From: Tubulanus polymorphus
Lineage: Eukaryota > Nemertea > Palaeonemertea > Tubulaniformes > Tubulanidae
Assembly (NCBI RefSeq): GCF_964204645.1
Contig: NC_134030.1
Location: forward strand, 5,578,278-5,642,277
Reading direction: 5' to 3'
DNA length: 64,000 nucleotides
Part shown: piece after piece, positions 25,301-39,874 of the stretch
Layout of the letters: each line of letters opens with the position of its first letter
Numbering within the stretch: the first letter of the stretch is position 1
The notes under the pieces: model-generated
The model's database searches: none
Told to the model about the DNA's origin: nothing
What the model saw: the letters and a program-made list of their open reading frames with translations, nothing else
Translations under genes and position numbers: made by a program

Positions 25301-27649
25301 TGAATGATTAAAAATCTGTGTATATTTGGAGGATCTCTGCAGGCATTTTGATGATGGTAGAATGTAGCACGATTAATAATACACGCATATTATATATCTG
25401 TATATTATTATTGATGTATTGCGTTTATGTACAATATTGAAACCGTATTTGTAAATAATTTAACACTCATGATTTAGTCACGTGACCACCGAGATTAGAA
25501 TGGAAGAGCATACCGTTTTATTTATTAAAAGAAAAGATTAAAATTCGAAAATATCTAAAATTCTGACTTGTCTTTTTTTGGTTTTTTATCAGTCGCCACG
25601 TTCGCGTATACATTGGAAACGGATGTAAACAAAACGTAACCGGTATCTATGGACTCGCTTGCCAGCGGCTGGTACGTGTTCGTTGGTTTTCTCAGCCACT
25701 CGCTTTTATACGATCCTCTCGTAGAGTAAACGATTTTAATTATTTCGGTTTCAAACCTTTTAATTATGCCTACTTCAATCAGCCGCCATTGCCGCTGCAG
25801 CCATCAGTCTCTGAATGTTCGGCTGTAAACTAGGCGTGACAGGTTTCGTAATTGAAACTCGTTTGTTTGTACGTCGCTGTTTTAGAACTCGGATTAAATA
25901 ACGAAATCCGGATGAAAGCGACCATAAACAGAAACCGGAGATTGTCAAACACGACGACAGGTAAATCCTTGGTCTAGTTAATCAGCTGTCAGTTTTTCTC
26001 CCGCTGATATTGTAAATATTATCGAACTGAGAGGTAAGCAGGAGAGCGTATAAGAAAGTTGTCTTCGCCGGTTAAAGGTTTCATCAGCTGTTAAATGTTT
26101 AACAATCCGGAAAATGAGTCAAATAAATCCTCGATTTGAAAATAGAAATATGGCGAATTTTTCTTTACGAATATGAACACACATGTAATTTAGGTGTATT
26201 GATTCTGGGGCCCGCCTGTTCCGAATTAGGACTTGCAGCACATGTTATTTGAATGAAATTGCAATTGTTCTGCTATGTATCACATTGCAAAAGTCGGTGG
26301 GTCGGGCGTCAGTTGTTGACCGATTTATTTCCTTTTGTTTTTTTTTCTAATACAAACATACCCATGTCGATATCATAATATGTGAGCAGCAACTGAGCTT
26401 ACGTAGTTCCTGCTTGGAAAAAAATCGTTCCCTAATCACCCGTGCACCCTACACAACCGAAATCCAAGATGATTTGTTTGAGGGTGGCTTCATGGGGCGA
26501 CGAAAAATGTCAATTCCGATCATTAGATGCCTTTCTGATGTCGTTAATCATTTCTATGACTGTCTCGAGAAATATCTGCAGGGAAGTCCACTCGTACAAA
26601 GCGTTATGAAATACCATCGTAAACGAACGAATGTCGTAAGCAGCAGCAGTAAGAGTGAACTAGTGAAAGCTTAGAGCGTATTTTTCTAATAAAAAGTACA
26701 GCCTTTATTTTCTAATGGTTATGCATTCATACGAACATTAAATATTCACATTCTACTCACATATATAACAATTAAATCATTTGACAGCTTGATAGCGTTA
26801 TTCTGTATATCTTCAATTTCACCTGAAAGTAAATAAGAAATATTTGCATCAAATTACACGTTTGACTTTTCCAACAATTACTTCTCGTGAACAGATAAAA
26901 TACAGTTTTATTATGAGCGCCTGTTTTCGACCCAATATGAATTGCCGTCGTTATTTGCTGTCTTGTCGTTGCAATTTGTATCCGACCTCGGGAAATTTAT
27001 CAATACGAAAAATTGAGCGTGTGGTTGCGGGCGTCACGAATTTGCGCGAGATAATTATTTTGTTACGATATCGATGTGTATAAGTTGGACAGCGATCAAA
27101 AACACGAACGTTCTCTTTCCCGGGCGGGTATTACTTATCGTACCATGGCCGTCTTATAAATTGGTTTACTCATGGAAATATATCGACCAACGGAAGCAAT
27201 TATGTAATCAAGGAAAGGTCTCTGCGCCTGGTGGCTTGTGACAAATAGCGAGGGATTTCGTCCGATTACCCGGCATAATTGGATGCACGATGCGCATGGC
27301 TGACTCATCTATTGATTATAAAAAAGAAATTTGCCCACGCATTAAAGATCATTTTTATGGTGCCCGAGTCCGGGCGTTGTCGCACTGGGAGTTTCTGGCC
27401 GATGGCGACACCGTGCGACGAATATCATAACTAAAATAGACGAAAGGATAAGCCTTTTTTGATAGAACTTATATCGTGTATTTAATTAACAGGTGTTCAA
27501 CACGTATTTGACTCGATATTATATATAATTGAAACCGTGAAAAGGAAATAAATGAAAATAGAAATAGAAGAACTTAAAACCTGTAATTTCTATTCGGCAA
27601 CATCCTGGCTGATGCGTGCACTGTGGATATATGGGCGTTTGTCAAAGTG

Positions 27650-27786
27650 CTGTCAATCAAAAGTTATTCCGAATCATAAATGACTGTCATTCCTGACCTG
27701 TCAATCAAAACTTTCTCTTCCGGTTGAATACCATCATAAACGTCGTAATGGCCGCCGTGTCACAATGGTAAACTGTCACATGTCAG
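27650..27786. promoter_or_regulatory. Cluster of PBX/MEIS (TALE) sites
   Basis: The decamer CTGTCAATCA, the exact complement of the PBX-MEIS/Prep composite TGATTGACAG, occurs at 27650-27659 and 27698-27707. Both are within the longer shared word CTGTCAATCAAAA. Further CTGTCA half-sites (Meis/Prep) lie between them near 27684 and after them near 27774. Hox proteins act with these TALE partners, and such paired sites are typical of Hox-responsive enhancers. The location between Hox2 and Hox1 suits a shared enhancer. Enhancer activity is inference. Confidence 0.45.
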
Positions 27787-28457
27787 TAGCGATTGTCGGT
27801 AAAAAGAGCGGTTTTATTTGATCTGAGCGGCAACTGTTTTCCTGTATTTAACTCCTCTGATTCGGCCTGTATGATACAAATTAAACCGTCAAAAGTCAGC
27901 GCCGGATAATATTAATACAGCGCCGATGACACAATATGCAGCTTTCAAAAGTTTAAACACCGTTATTACTGCCAACCGGATGCGCGTCAGCATTTCGCAT
28001 TTATGCAAACCGTTTTTACCAGATTTGAATTAATACCATCCGAGTTTGAAACGTTACAATATGCATTATCGAGTTTTCAATCCTCTAATGGAAATATTTC
28101 CCGCGGATGAAAGTTCGTTTTGTTCATTAGAAACTGTATTAATGATATCGAGTTTTGCATCATTTTAATGCTTCAATTAGCTAAGTATTTAAAAAGGTCG
28201 TTTCACTTTCCGATATTATCCGTGTAAGTAAAAAGGAATACGTTTTTGTCGGAGCGCCATACGCATTGAAAACTATCCAATCGTTTTTGAATTTGAACCC
28301 TGTCAATTTACGGAACCCGCGCCGAGCGATTCGCATTTGTATCAGCGCCTGATTTTCATTGAGTTGTTTATACCGGCTCGCTTGGCTGATCCGCAAACCA
28401 GCCAGCGCTTTGATCTCACCGCCGAACCTGTACTGCGCATGCTCTAATCAGAATGAC

Positions 28458-28467
28458 TGATGGATTC
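28458..28467 (+). promoter_or_regulatory. Hox/PBX-type site TGATGGATTC
   Basis: It fits TGATNNATNN and is close to the labial/Exd element TGATGGATTG. It lies 0.75 kb from the TALE cluster. Weak as a single site. Confidence 0.25.
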
Positions 28468-29350
28468 TTGATTGGCTTCGATCGGAGCAAAAATTTCCAA
28501 ATTGATTTAAAAAAGAATCGAACGTGACGCATATATTCTCCTCAGCGAGAATGTCCGTGTTTGGTGTTGTCAAATTACATTAGTTTCTTTGGCGAATTTA
28601 TGAACGAATGATTCATAACCAAGCTTAACGTAAATTTATTTATGATTCACTCCATCAATAAAATGATTTTGCTAAAAAGAGGTTCCAAACGCCTGACTGG
28701 GCCGTTTTGTGGTGTCCAGTGCTACTATGTGAAAGTCAAATGTTCACTCAGTTTCAAAATTGAAAAACTAAATACTATCTTTTCAACAAATTTTGTAGCT
28801 AGGATGATGAGGCGTTTGTTTTGACTCGCGAGGTTGAATCAACGAATAGTTCTAGAACAAGTTTCCGGACATGTCGAGGATCTTACCGTCGAGATGTATA
28901 TGATAATTTTCCAGTACATCGACTTCGGCGTTTATGAATCATTTTACTGGCGTTCATGAGTTCCGTGGTCAGTGCGGTGATTATTCATCCTTATGTTGGG
29001 TCAAATTATGGATTTCTACATGGCGTAATAACCGCCGTCGGATTTTCTATTAGATTCCCTTGGACTGTGAAATAACGATATGACAGCATCAATGGGAATG
29101 CTGGCACATGAAAATACAATAAAACCCGTCCAGGAATCCGGGCTCGTTATTCTGTAATCGGGATCGGATCAACTCATGAATATGATTTCGGAAATGTAAT
29201 CTGCAGATATGTTTGCGGGAGAGACGGTGAGAGTGACGTCCTGATATACAGACGTTCGCCAGTCAATTTAGCGCGTAACCGAGACGTCTGGCGAAGATAT
29301 TGCCAAATGAAAACCTATGCCGCGGGAGAGGGGGACAATCTATACGAAAA

Positions 29351-29397
29351 CTACCAGCAATTATCTCTATTATCGTTGAGATGATAATTGCTCGTAG
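29351..29397. repeat. Hairpin with 15-bp arms, copy 1
   Basis: CTACCAGCAATTATC at 29351-29365 pairs with GATAATTGCTCGTAG at 29383-29397 with a single mismatch, around a 17-nt loop that itself contains short TCTC/GAGA complementarity. A related sequence is at 46053-46084 in the Hox1 intron. It may be a small palindromic repeat or a structured RNA. Confidence 0.45.
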
Positions 29398-32300
29398 ATG
29401 AAACATAACAAACTGCAGGCGCGATCGTGACCGCGGTACCTGAAACGTGACGCCCGCTGCAATAATCTAATATTGTTGATAACGTTTTAAAACAGCGACC
29501 GGTTTAATTCTTCTTACCGGCTGAAATTAAAATGCAAATGTGATTAAATTTCGTCTGACGAGTATAAACTGCACCACGTCGCATCGTGTGTCATTGCGAC
29601 GATCCTTTTATCGTAAATATGCAACGTCGACACCGGATTTCATTTTACGTGAATGAGTCTTTATCAGAATGGCGATCGTAAACTATGGAAAATCGACAAA
29701 ATTGTCTAATCCGGTTACGGAACGGAATTTCGTTTTATTGGGAGCGCTGTCTATACGGCACAAAAGAAGCCGCTTAAATAGAGACAATGTGAAAAATCCT
29801 TTTGTCTAGCGATAACGATGCAACTGTTTAGCGACCTGCTCGCGTTGTCGTATCCCCTATACCTGATACGGCGTAACGAGAATGACAGCTCGTGCGCGGA
29901 TTTTCGATTCAAACGAATTTCTTTTACGGCGGAAGAATTAATTTCAAGGCCGTGAAAAGAAACACAGATTGAGTGTGATTGAGCGATCGACGAGAAGACC
30001 TTCGAAATAATCGCGACAATCTCGTCGAAATGTATCATTCTGCCCCCGGTAAAAAAAATGATATAAAATTGCTGTTTCGAAACTCATTAAATTGTCGTTC
30101 GGTCCACGGGGTAACATTGAGGTTCACTTGTATCGAGTTTAAAACGAATTAAATGTGCGCGCAATGTGTTTGAAATGATTCTGATATTCACCGCCGAAGA
30201 GAAATTGAATTCTCGTATCATAGTATTTTCTCGAACTGATGACGGATGAGGTGCCAAACTTCGCGTGACGAGGGGAACTCCACGCGAGACTTCACCGGAC
30301 AAACGTCACCGTCGTTAATAAATGCAATGCATCAGACAATTCGTCGAAATTAATAATTACAGATACTGAAATAAGAAGAACTGCGTGGACTTGTGTGATA
30401 CGTGTAGTTTGACAGTCCACGACCGTGCGTTACTGCTGCTGTTCTCGTGCTGTAGTGTGTATTTATTATAATAACGTAACGGAGACGACGATTGTGAAAA
30501 GTGGAGATTTCAAAATGAAAAACGATCGCCCGATCGGCTGCAGCGGCCGCTGTCGATGATCGCGTGATGATAGATAATTAAAAACGATTCAGACACACAC
30601 TTGATGATGATATGGAAATGACGAAAGAAGCGAAACGAACGAGATACATGTTGAGAAGCGAGAGAAAGAGGGAAGTCTCGAAAGACCAACTAGACGAGGA
30701 AGCTCTATAGCGTAGATGTTTTCAACCGCTTACTTATTGTGTTTATTTACCTGAATGAATGCCAGTAAACATTATGGATGCAGCTTTACAGATGTAGATA
30801 GACTTCGGAAATGGCATTGATATGTAATACGGGTTTTATATAAGGATTGTAATCTGTTTATCTTATATACGCTCATCTCAGTATTTTCAGAGCCAACACC
30901 CCTTACTCACTTTCACCCAAGCTATACAATAAACTCATGCTACTCATTGATATACTTGAATTACGGTTTGTGGAATTAGTAAAAGGTTTCTGTCAAGCTC
31001 TAATGATCCCCAGCATTACTGAGTGCTTCGACTAAACGTTTAATGTTCATAGATGTATATATCGTATCAGATTATTAATTTCCATATCGTTGCAATCAGG
31101 CGTTTATGAGGATGAAGCCAAGGTTAAAAAATAGTCGAAATGTTATTTCGTCATTACCATTATTTCAGTCGGATTATCCATCATGATATACGCATGATTG
31201 TCAGTTCTTTCATGCAAGGCCCCGCGTAGAATTGAACGTCCTATTTATAGTCGATCTAGTAAAGGACTTAAAAAAACTTTAATTGGTTGGAAGTTCTAAT
31301 TAAATGACGTCATCGGTGAGTGAATACGGGAGGGGATGGCAGGTCGTCATTCGATTGGATCTATAGTTCAAATCTGAATTTGAATTCTCTGCTGACCTTT
31401 TTTCATCAAAGGGATGACATTTATAATTCGGAGTTTGACAATTGCGGCATGCTTTTGAAACTGCCGACGTGAGCCTTCGCGATCGGAGATTGTATTTGAA
31501 TTCCCTAGTTAATTATAGTTGGGTAACTCGGCGGTGCCTGTGGTGTATATTCGCTATATCATCGGGTTTGAAATTAAAATTATGTGATTATGAACGGGGA
31601 AACGTCTGATTGGAAAGGTCGATACGATATCTGCAATATTCATGGCGTTTTTATCAATTTTGTATCAATCAAACCGTTCCTTGTTCGAGCTTTGAAAATT
31701 AATCCCGTACGCTGGGGACCAGGTCGGATGAAAATTTATACCAAATGGAATTCAAATGTTCGCCTGACGACAGAAAAACAATCTGCGAGCTTTCGCATTC
31801 ATGACAAAGGCAGAGCGAAGGGATCTGGCCTGCATCTACATTTCAAAAGGCAGGCTGATCAAAATGGAGGCTATTTGCATTTTTTCCGTATTCATGTGTC
31901 CATCGCTTTGTTGAAATTTGCCTAAATCTTCGCCGATAGACTGGATAGGTAAACACATCCAACTCTCTCAATGACTGTTATGTTTGACAGAGCTGTATTA
32001 GAAAAAAGAACTGTTTTGTTTTTTTTTTGCAGAATGATCCTCGCAAAGATTTGGTTTGGAATTGCGACTGAGAAATTAGGTCGTCGCGGCAACTTTGTAT
32101 CGAATCAGCGACGAGTTTTTAAAATTCCGCAGGCGCTGCTAGACATCGGGCTTGTAATTACTGTCCTTGTTGAGCCTCTATAAGCCTCGTGAGTCAGTTC
32201 GTTCGCCGGCCCGAAGGACTGATCCCACTACTACGCCTCCCGCTTTGCGCGTTAGTCACCCGGCAGACCATCAGCGCCGATAAACGGTTTCAATATATTG

Positions 32301-35242
32301 GAAAAGCTGAAATGAAATGCTGATCGTAAAAGTTCATTGTGATGCCGCGTCAACTGAGTATTGACACCGGTATCCGATGTATCAATATTATTATTGCTTG
32401 ACGGAGTCAGTGACTTGAATAACTAACTAGAAACATAATTATGAATGGGAAACATGTGGGTAACCGAAGATTGAATGTCCCTTTGGGAACTGGCGGGGAG
32501 TATGTGTGATGACGCGTTGTACTAGGTTATGTTTAGAGACTCGCTTAGAAGTTCCCTTCGGTGTCGACACCGCGTCGATGTTGTGCATACTTAAGTGAAT
32601 ATTTGATGAAATAGATTTGAATATTCTCTCCTTCTTCATTCGGGATGTGCTAAAATATTTGTTTATCCGAAAAAAGGTGTCCGATATACAAATTCGGCGC
32701 GACCGTCCATACAATCACGACTTCTTTGAACTATATTCCCACGAAGTCGAGCTCGATCGCAGCGGTAAAACGTCGATGCCTTACCAATTTGACCCATACT
32801 TTGAAATTCGCTTATTGGTTCAATATCATCGTCTTCAATGCAATGTATACATACATAAATGCGATATGATCTCGTTGAATGCGGAGACGAGGAAATCGAA
32901 GCAATGCAATCAACTGAGTTATTGCGGATCTTGCATTGATCCAGGAGACTCGCGATTTGTGATCTTACCCATTTGCGGACAGTGATCTTTCCTAATCAAG
33001 TCAGCCGGCGATGTCCTTTGTATCGTGGGCCGAGCTTGAAATGATGTTTCCGTTGCGGTTCGTGAGCACGGCGACTGTAGCCATGATGTGGTCGCACCGT
33101 GGACTCTAAAACGTCCGTAGTTGTAGACACCGCTCACTGTTCCCTACAATATTTTGCCGGAGATTTTCTGTTATATTTTCAGTGCACCTTTACTTGTGGA
33201 ATTGATATATTGCCGAAGACATCAAGCTCGCTGGGTGACGTGTGGGAGAAATACAAAAATAATGCGTCCTTGGGAATGAATGAAACGGATGAATGGTTCG
33301 AATAAATGAAACATGAAAAAAAGAATTCAATCGTTCAGAATTTATGCAAAACAGCTCAACCCCGTTTCCAGAAACCGACGCCTTAATCGAATATGAACGA
33401 AACGAGCCATACTGTAAAATGATTAAATATATCATAATGAGTATCGGTTAGCTGTTCCGAGTTCCGTTATGAATACCTGTCCAGACTGATTATATCGTTG
33501 TAGGGAACGCTCGTGATCTGTCAAATGATTTCAAATTGAAAGTTTCAATTTCAACTCGAATCGTGAAGCATACAAGGCGTTCTGCATCAGGCGTTCATCG
33601 AAACTATGGGAAATTTAGATTCCGAACGTCAAAATCATTAAACTCGCCGCATCGCGTTTTTTGATTTGTTGGCTTGTGTTTTGTGACAGGTCAATTATTT
33701 TGAAAGTCATCGAACAAACGAGACTAGATGAATTGAAGTTAAACAAGGTGAAAAACGCTCCGGCGATTCGTCGCCATCCAGTTGCGTCGATTATCATACG
33801 CGTATCAGTCACTGGCAGACGAATGATACTGCAGATACGTTTTGAAGAAAAAAAACTAACTTGAAAGTTCATTGACGCCTTAAAAACTCATATGTGCTAA
33901 ATATTGTCCAAAATAAATAATGATGAATTATATGTGTTATTATATGTGGTTAAGGATCAATAAAGTTATTTTGGAATTAAATATCGATAATTGAATTAGA
34001 GTTGAATTAGAATTTACCAAAAATAAAATAAGAATTATGAAACATATCTAATTAGAAGATAAATGCTATAATTCACAATTGCGATACATTTCGAAACGCC
34101 AATACTGATGACGTAGTACACATCCACACACCAGAACGCAGGTATCAGTGTATATAAACATTATTGTAACGGTTTTTACGGCGTCAAAAAAAAACATGCT
34201 CTACCAGAGACAGAAGAATAAACGAAGTCGTGATGTGGCGAACTTTCGTAGCTCATTGGTGTTGAACGGCTCGTTGAGAATTCTTTTTTCCGTTAAAAAC
34301 TAGCGGCTCGGAGCTTTGGTTTTGATCCCACTATATTCACTTATCGTCTTTAAGGGCTAAAGCCAAACGAAATCTGCTGAAATGTGCGTGTTTCGGTTTG
34401 ATAACTCCTATTCTGACGTTTGTCACAAAGCCGACGCGAAAATGTTCGTGATTTTTTTACAATTTATTGTCGACGGGAATTGTTAATGTTTACAACGGTC
34501 TAGTAGCCGCCGATTGACAGCCATGTTCCCAGACGGGCACCGGGGCCTCGATTCGATGGTTGCCTCCGTGACAACATGAATATTGCACATTTTCTCGCGT
34601 ATTGCATCGCAAATAAAGCATCTTATAAACTGGACGGGTATTGAAACCATCGGAAAACCTCACCCTTCCCACGCATACAGTTTTAAGATGAGCATATGTT
34701 CGAGAATACATATTTTGATAAGATTTAAAAGATGAAATTCTATGGTTTTACAGTACAGTTTCGGCGAGCAATGTTCAAACTAATCTGGCTTTCATTTCAG
34801 AGAATTTGGAACATGCCAGAGCGATGATTGACCCATTACTCGGACCACCGGTATGTCGATGAGGTTTGAAGTCGGCTGTCACCGCTGTTTTTTGAAGCTT
34901 GACGAAGTCTGTGGCCCTCACAGACGCCGCTGTGTGCATTTTGTATAGTGGGGCTGGGGAACATATTACGGGCAACCTAAATTTGTAGTAAACGGAGCCG
35001 TCAAAAATGATGAACGAGCATCCGTGGAACAAAGAACGAACCGACTCTGAACTAAAACTAGGAATGCATACCAGATGCGGTCCTATCAGACAGAACAACA
35101 GAATCGCCAGTAATTTATAGGAAAATGATGAAAGCCGGTCGAAAATTGAAAAAAAAAGTTTCTATTTGCTACCACTTTCGAGTGAAATTGGAAAACCAAA
35201 TCTGTCGTGCCACGTCAACGCACTAAAAAGCGGCCATTACGT

Positions 35243-35283
35243 GCAAGCTATGGACTCTGAAACCCGTTTAGAGTCCATGTTGC
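35243..35283. repeat. ATGGACTCT hairpin
   Basis: ATGGACTCT (35250-35258) and AGAGTCCAT (35270-35278) are exact reverse complements. The pairing continues inward through AAAC/GTTT and outward through GCAA/TTGC with small bulges. Partial copies of the GGACTCT word occur at 33102, 54608 and 57377. Confidence 0.4.
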
Positions 35284-37816
35284 AAGTTCGACTATGAATC
35301 GACCATGTATGCCAGTTGTAGACCTATACATATGGGTTTGGTGTGAAATACAACAGAACGGTGTTTGCGTGCTAGTGCTTCCCGGTCACGAATCCCATAA
35401 AATCACGAGGCATCGACATATGTTATGAGGAATCCGATGCGTATTTGAAATTTTCTAAATTATACCCCGCGGGTGTAAAAGCGTTATATTTCCCCACGGG
35501 TGAATTGATGGTCAGTTTATTGCCGGGAATAAGTTCGCATGTCGGCTCGCTGTTAATGGTCGTCATTTGTGGTGCATTCTGTATCAATAAACAGCGCGGT
35601 AGTTGCGATATATTTGAATTATAAACAGCCAGCAGAATAATGTATTAAAAGTCTCGATTCGCATATATTTATTTGCTTTGTTCGGTTGTCAGTTTTTATA
35701 TCTTCATGTTCGTTGTTATACGCGCAATTTATATCAATGTTTGCTCAACGGTTGATAATGCGTGATTATGCGACACAGGAAATCGTGTTTTCGATAAAAC
35801 TGAGTCTAGATTTTTGACGATATGCGTCGTTTTATGTTGCCGAAAACTGTCATTCGAAAACACTCGCTATAAAGCGTTCAAGATAATAGCCGATTTCATA
35901 GGTTTTCGTTTTTAGTAATTCTCACGTTCGTTTAGTATTTCTGAAGACTCGCTCATATCAAGTCTTGTAGCAATATCAGAATATGATTCCAAGTACTCTC
36001 GAGTTCCGAATCCGCGTGGCCGAAAACGTTCGATTTAGAGACGTTTTCCTTGTTCGCCTGATATCCTATTAATCTCCTTCTCGCAGGTTCTTAGTTGACT
36101 CCTCGGCGCGAAACATCGCGACTTTGCCGAGGTAAAATAACAATATTCCGTTTTGCTTTTTGAATAAAAGTTGATCGGTGGCCCATTCAAAACGGAATAA
36201 TTACAAGCGCAGGATTGTGGCAGCCATTATGCAGATAAAATTGAATTCTTAACGGGCCAATGAATACGGAGGCTGACTTGAAAAGATATGCAATGAAACC
36301 CGTTGTCAGGGGCGCTAACTGAATCCATTGATACTATAATCGCTATTTTATTCAATAAAAGCCTTTAAAACGTCAGCAGGCCCTTTTAACGTACCGCCGT
36401 CAATGAACCGGGCCGTGCGCAACCACAATACTGAATTAATCACTACCAGCCACTGTTTTTAAACGCCGTCTCAGCATTTCATAAACGACCGACTTATATT
36501 CGTCAACCTTATTTTTAAGAACTGATTTTGTGAAGTTTACATTGTGTGAAAACCCGGCGCGCTGTCCGTAATTAATTGATTTTGTCCGTTGTGTTTTGAC
36601 AGTTTTCGCTCTACACGATCATAGACTAACGAAATATAGGCGTTACAGTGAAAAATAACGTATATTTACTCCTAATCCTTGATCTTGTATTTGTCTTCGG
36701 TGATGTCGAATTCGTTTTCATCGAATCGTCGCGCAAGTTTTAATCGAACAATCATTTCGAATGTCATGGTTTCTGTATTTCGACTTTGAAATTGAACGTC
36801 TCAAAGTTACAATCAATACCGTAACGCGTGTCAAAAATATAAAAAGGAGACCATTTCAAGGTAAGTGTATCTACGATGAAGCTATTTACTCGAATGTTTC
36901 TTTTCTAATTACATCAGTCGTAAGACTTCAGCACGCAGCTCCATCAACGTTTCTGCTATGTTTTTTTTTCATATCATCCGATCCGCGCTACAAATCGGAA
37001 ATCATTTTTTTCAAGGCAGCTATTTCCAGCGAAAGTAATTTCGTCACAAATAGCGCATAGGCATCATCGCGTTATCAGCCAACTGTTAATGAAAAAAAAA
37101 GTGTCAGTCGATAGTGCGTAGTCGAGATTTTTTTTTGATCTGAATGTCCGTCGCCTTGTTAACAACGTGACTAGATGATTATAGACATTGGATTAACACT
37201 GCTTGACAGAAATTACGAAGACGTCGCTTGTGTCAGGCTAGTGTTGGCACAAGAAAACGCCCAATTTGACCTATTTATAGTGCAAAAAATGTAGCGATCC
37301 GAGCTGGATGACGTTGTTATTAATTCCGACGATGACATCTTACTTCGATTATTATTACTCCGAAGCTTCGAAGAAAGTGATACCGTATTATATCCATCTT
37401 TCCGAGTCCTTGGCCGATACAACGCAGCATCTGCAATTAACGGCTGACGATGTAAAACGGTGCATTTTTATCTGTATAGGTCTCGGCGAATTGTCAATTT
37501 CCCAAATCATTATCCGCGTGCAAAGCGTCGAGATGCAACGTCGACGGGATCTTTTAGTATTTATGTATATTATCCACAAAATCCACAAAGCGATAAGTAC
37601 GCGAAGAAGTGTTCACAGGAAGATTTTCGCCGATGTGTCCCAGCGATGCGGACAGCGCCCTCGTAACGACGCACATGTGGTCGTATACCAGCAAAATGAA
37701 GTACCGGGTTTATTTTCATGGCCACCTAGGTCTCTAATGATGGGTCAATTTTAGGGTAGCGGGGTTAAATATAAACCGAAAACTTGAATAAAACAATCGT
37801 CGGTGTCAAATATCAA

Positions 37817-37860
37817 TGATTGATGGTAGCCGATCTTCGTCGACAGAGGGCGACACCAGC
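37817..37860 (+). promoter_or_regulatory. Labial/PBX site beside a CTCF-like motif
   Basis: TGATTGATGG at 37817-37826 matches the Hoxb1/labial-PBX autoregulatory consensus. ACAGAGGGCGACACCAGC at 37843-37860 resembles the bilaterian CTCF core AGRKGGCR. Both are about 2.4 kb upstream of the Hox1 start. The motifs are seen; the factors are inferred. Confidence 0.35.
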
Positions 37861-39874
37861 GTTCTGTGTAACCTGAATAGAAGAAACTCGAAGATGCTAC
37901 CGGATCCTTATTTATATCGGGGTATCATTACTTCAAACTCAAAGCCTGGATGATCTCGGGTAATTCGATGAACTAATGTTGGGGATAATATATTTAGTTA
38001 CTGACTGGTCTGCTTATAATTGCCTGTTTACAATCAACAAACAGCGTGTAGACTCGTGGATACCCCGCTGGGTAAATTACTATAAAGTATTATCAACCAG
38101 CATGTGGGCAAATAAATACAGCAGCAGCCTGTTGGTTTGATTTGTCAGTTCCGTGTCGAACTACCAGGTGGCACGGCGATCGGCAGGCCTTGGAGGCTTT
38201 GCATGGAAGATGAAACCTGGTTCATTCTAAAGTAATTCACGTATATTGTGGGACGTCTTGAATTATTTGATGGAATCCTTCACAACGAGTAACTCTTTTA
38301 TCTAGGTCACCAGGATAAAGTCTCCCTCGATTACAACATGTCCATCACTTAGTCATGGGCAAAAACTTGTTTTCCGCGAAACGTGCCAGACGGGAATCAA
38401 CGGCTTCCTTAATGAGGCCGATATCAAATCGCTGTAAAAAACTAACTTTTCCTTGTATTATAACGTTAATAACCGGGGGTTGTGTGTTAGCAGGCGCTTT
38501 TGCAGATCCCAATCCCTTATTGTAAAAATGTCATACTCTAAACGTTGTAATTTTCTTAATGATGTCATTCGTTTAGCAGTCATAGTTTACAAAATCTAAT
38601 TTTCCTCCCAAATGGATTTTTGGCTGGTGGTTTTTTGCGATGATTTATGCGACAGTTGCAAATTAGAGCTGCTAACTATACGACTGTTACTATTCACACA
38701 ACCGGGATTTCATTAACATCTATTTATCGAGTTATTCTCTGAACAGATGTTCCACGGTTCGGAGAGGCATGTAACCCTACCATCCAGAATGTGACTGACT
38801 ACTTGACATTACCCTCTAAGCCGCGCAGTGGTCACGATTGAGAACGGGGAAACAATTACCTGCCAAATCTTAATACTTATCAAATGTTGACCCAAAAATA
38901 AAATGGCCGACAGTCTGTGTTTGTGAGTAAACATGCGCCATATTGGTTCTTAGTCAACTGGCCCAATTGAAATCGGTTTCAGATGTACGCCGACAACGTG
39001 TCTATCCGATTAGACTTGTTCTTATCAAACATTTCACCTGATGAATAGAAATGGCTCTAATGCAAAGGTGGTTTGTTGTGGCTAGTGTTCATCTGGTATC
39101 ATAGTCGGGCTTTTATGCGCGCAATCAAAAGGATCCAAGTCAGACGTAAATGATATCTTGATATGAAAGGTTCGCAGGTTTAATAAGCCCCGGTTGACGT
39201 GTGATGATAGCTACTACCGTTAATAGAAATACGTGAACGAACAATTTCTATGCGAATAGCTCTCCGTTGACTTCTCCGCTCTATAGGACCTACGCTTTGT
39301 TCAAGATAAACAGTCGGCAAAGAAAGGAAACGAAATATTGCGTTGCGACGTCGTTTGATGTTGAAGTCGAAGTTCTCGATGTTATTATGGAGCGGTTGTA
39401 TAATACATGCACATATCCATATTTTCAATGTATGCGTAGATCAACCTTTCGAAAGCCGACTCGAACGCATCACTTAAGAAAACCGTAATAAGTGAACTTA
39501 TTCTAGGCTTATTGGCGTTATGAAGATCAGATGTTGCGGACAGTTGTTAAATGTAGATTTAAGTTTAGGCAGACAACCTCAAACATGCCGGATATTGGGG
39601 GAATATATACGATAACCTTACATAACATAGCATAGGGATGCATGATCGACGCTGCCGGAATATACTTAACAAACGCGAATGCAACGGAATATCGCTAATT
39701 CTACGCTAAGTGTAACTATTTCTGCAACAAATTAGTGCCCGATGCCATCAGTGCCACCGTGACGTCGAGAACGAAACAATAGCGCACGGTTAGGGGACGT
39801 TTTGGGCCGAATAAACAACCAAATCAATCCACTTACCCGAGCTCTTCAAACGTGCTGCTGCCGTCATCCGTCGA

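Noticed and set aside
37308-37754. 148-codon ATG ORF upstream of Hox1
   Set aside because: No domain, no splice or promoter support. ORFs of this length are expected a few times in 64 kb read in six frames.
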